The position numbers and the translations under genes are program-made. From Trema orientale (Eukaryota; Streptophyta; Magnoliopsida; Rosales; Cannabaceae), in assembly GCA_002914845.1 (NCBI GenBank), contig JXTC01000087.1, positions 307,420 to 371,419 on the forward strand: 64,000 bases of DNA, written 5' to 3'. The first letter of the stretch is position 1; each line of letters opens with the position of its first letter. Below the pieces are notes generated by a model. The model had not been told where the DNA came from and made no database searches. It saw nothing but the letters and a program-made list of their open reading frames with translations. Shown here piece by piece: positions 61,135-64,000 of this stretch.

Positions 61135-62829
61135 ATGGTGATAGCTTTTTCTTGAAATAGGTCACGATTAATGAGTTTTGAATTCGTTTTTGTCACGAAA
61201 ATTACAGAGATAAGCTCAGATTTGTAGTTGGGGCCTTTAGGAGAATGAATGATTTTTCGAACTAATAAAAATAAATGTTTCGTTCTTTTTAATTTGAGGT
61301 TTTAGAAATGATCGACATTTTTAATAATTTGATTGAAGTCTAAATATATCAGTTAATATTTTCGTAGTATCGACTGATTCAGTTTGATATATTAAATACA
61401 TTGATTGATATGCTTGAACATTTATTAAAAACATGTTTTTTCCACAATTTTTGAAAATCTAGTGTCAAAAGCAACACCCACTCTGATTTCTCTTATTATT
61501 GTTGTTATTCTTGGAGAATTGATTTCCCCAATTTAATATTTAAGTGTAGGGTTTCCTTTGTTATTCTTGGTGATCAAGTAGGCTTGATCACCAATTGTAA
61601 TGCAATCACTTTATTTTTCCTTCATCAAAATTCAAAATAAGATTTTACTCCATCGTAACCAACCTAATCTTTATTTAGAAGAAGAGAGAGGTTTAAATCA
61701 CATTGGATATGAGTAATACTAAGAACACTAATAATTTACACAAAAAACTTACTTCATATTTAGGGACGGAGCCATGATTTTTATCTAGTGAGGACTAAAA
61801 TTGTATTTTATCTATTTTGAGGAGTTATTATGCATTTTTTAATTATTTTTTAGTAGAACTTTGTACATAATTCCGGTTAAAGAGTTATAAAAATATGTGA
61901 ATAATTAAACTTTTATAAAAGAAAAAATAGTGTGGGGCTCAAGCCCCCACTACCTAGTATGTGTCTCTGTGCCTGTTGATATTGGGTGACATTCATTTTA
62001 GTCACTGAATATTAAATAATATAATTCTATCTAAAAGTAAAATAATGATTAAAATAGATGTTATATCATTATTGCAACTTTTTTGCCCTGATTTTTAGTG
62101 TCCCAATCATTGTTGCACCTTGTATTGGCTGCAAAGCAAATGGAATAATGAGATAGACATCTGTATATTTAGGGTGACTGAATCATGATATTTCTTAACG
62201 ACATAAACAAATTCAATTAATGAACATACAAAAAATATTAAGGTCATTAATGGCTGTCTACTCTTAAATATTAACTGTACCCTTTTCACAATTATACCAA
62301 ATAATTGACCACCCTTCAAAAAAAAAGGAGTGAATTTCCTTTTCTTTTTGTGAAATTTTTTTTTGAAATTTCATGACCACATATACTTTCTGGAGACTCT
62401 ATGAAATCAAATGATTCCATGCGCTGGCTTATGGACTTCTTGTTCTTGTCGTTGAAGAGAGCACCAGAATTGGTTGTTGTTTCTCAATTGCATCTACCCA
62501 ATGTCTCAAGCAATTATATATATATGCATGAGTTTTCAATGATATTTTTATTTTTAGTCTATAGATGAATAAATTTGACTAATTTAGAAATAAACCTTCA
62601 CTCAATATATTAATTTCTAATCCCTTTTTATTTATTTTCTTTTTCAAAATTTAATTTAAAGTTTAATTTTCTAATTACTTATAATTTAAAACTATATGTA
62701 TTATTATATCTTCAATATTTCATAAAAATTTTTTTAACTGTACGAAGGTAAAATCCAAGATAGCATAATTTTCATATCATGGATNTAAAAAAATAAAAAA
62801 TAAAAAAATTGACCAACTCATCAAGTTAC
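61135..62829. other. Possible decayed retroelement interior, then AT-rich DNA
   Basis: The first few hundred bases may be the untranslated leader of the element whose LTR precedes. No domain could be read in any frame. A single undetermined base lies at 62785. Confidence 0.35.
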
Positions 62830-62995
62830 CTATCTTTTTTATTTTTTCTTTCTATATTTATATATGTATTAATTATAATAACTTTTTTAGTTAATCTACT
62901 AATATTATTTTAGTCATTAGATTAAAATTCAATGACCCAAATTAGAGTACACATCCATGGAGTAAAAAAAAAAATCTTCATTGAAACATCACTCA
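62830..62995. mobile_element. End of a TIR element related to 25887-27832
   Basis: Read in reverse this gives gtgatgtttcaatgaag, a T-run, ctctaatttgggtcattga and ttttaatctaatgac. The same order of words occurs in the left end of the element at 25887. Only one end is identified, and (TA)n adjoins it. Confidence 0.5.
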
Positions 62996-63864
62996 TATAT
63001 ATATATATAATCTCTAATTAAAAATAATTTACTAATAATAAAAGAATCTCCTGGTAGAATCTTTAAAAAAAGAAAAGAAAAAAAAAAGAATAGAATCTTT
63101 GATAAATCAGTGTCAGAATCTAGCCGAGTAAACCAAATACCACTTTACCAACTTATCTACCAGAAAATGACAAAGGGGAAGGATGAAGACCTATGAAGAA
63201 TCTAATGTGTGATATGCCATTATATTGGCTTAAGTGATGAGGGCAAAATTAGCACAATTTGTTTGTTGGATGACGGCACAATTAGCAACATAATGGGATA
63301 TTATTAAATATAATTCAATTAGAAGAGAAAAAAGTAATACATTTAACCATGAAAAATTAGCGGATATAAATACGTTAATAAAAGTTGTAATAATTTGTTG
63401 CAATTTTGATTTTTGTTTTTGTTTTAATAAGTTTTACTTAATATATACTATAAATCAATTAAATCTTTTAACCACTTAGAAGTATAATAAAAAAATTAGT
63501 CATTAACTAGATACAATAAGAATAATTACTATGATTATGATGATTTTTATGAAAAAAATGTTATGTGAATAAACATTATAGTACATTGGAATAAAAAAGA
63601 ATGTCAAATATATTATTATTTCTATGGATAATATATAAAAAAAAAAACCACCACCTTATGTATTTTGTAAAAAAGTCCCACACATTTTTCATTTATATCA
63701 AATTAAATATTCAATTTATATTTTTCTATCAAATAGAGCCTAATTCATACAATCAGTCAAAATTGGAACTTTGATTTGTTCAAAAAAACAATTTTATAAT
63801 TAAAATCATAAAACATATATTAAAAACAATAAAAATTGAATCCAATTATTATTATTTTTCTTTT
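62996..63864. other. AT-rich intergenic DNA
   Basis: No gene or bounded repeat was seen. Confidence 0.4.
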
Positions 63865-64000
63865 AAAAAATAATAATTTAAGCGAAAATAATAATTATTA
63901 AAAATAAAAATTTTTGTCATTATTTTTATTTTTAAAATTTAATTTTTTTGAATAATTTAACATTATTTTGATTTTAATAATTATTATTTTCACTTAAAAT
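63865..64000. repeat. Inverted repeat reaching the window edge
   Basis: aatttaagcgaaaataataa near 63877 is mirrored by ttattattttcacttaaaat at 63981-64000. The hairpin may belong to an element that continues beyond the window. Confidence 0.5.

Overview
The window is nuclear genomic DNA of a flowering plant, most likely a eudicot. It is strongly AT-rich. The genes have GT-AG introns, plant-type promoters and plant-specific families, and the spaces between them are packed with plant-type transposons. A 257-base N block and two single Ns mark it as draft assembly. The sequence alone does not identify the species.

Three protein-coding genes can be supported. (1) A plus-strand glycerol kinase (GLI1/NHO1 type) at 22983-25464 has four exons that splice cleanly into a 522-residue protein carrying both FGGY signatures. 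(2) A plus-strand intronless VQ-motif protein at 44245-44895 has the FRAVVQKLTG core and many SP/TP sites, which places it in the MAPK-substrate VQ4/MVQ1 group. (3) A minus-strand 23-exon gene at 46164-55785 encodes a 1703-residue clustered-mitochondria (CLU)/TPR protein that best matches REDUCED CHLOROPLAST COVERAGE 3 (REC3). The VQ and REC3 genes converge. The left edge (1-20) looks like the G-box and TATA box of a minus-strand gene whose body lies outside the window. The three genes share no obvious pathway or operon-like organisation: glycerol metabolism and defence, WRKY/MAPK signalling, and chloroplast compartment size.

The rest is mobile-element territory. 837-1521 is an hAT-like element with a perfect 8-bp target duplication, and 12396-12981 is a second hAT-like element. 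11093-11421 is a tRNA-derived SINE on the minus strand. 14428-18771 is a probable CACTA element, with a GC-rich Mutator-like element (15377-16179) and a MITE (17981-18214) nested inside it. 25887-27832 is a TIR element with a nested MITE. 28490-29590 is the 3' end of a LINE on the minus strand. 31774-32675 is a long-TIR foldback element. 32950-38375 is a decayed L1-type LINE split by two insertions, one of them an LTR. 60647-61134 is a Copia-type LTR.

Several local tandem arrays stand out: hairpin-bearing units at 19400-19965, a higher-order repeat around 'ataggtatc' at 38640-39900, and exact or near-exact tandem duplications of 67, 80, 83, 110 and 277 bp. No new biochemical system is evident. 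The most unusual structures are the palindrome-saturated GC island inside the Mutator-like element and the hairpin minisatellite.
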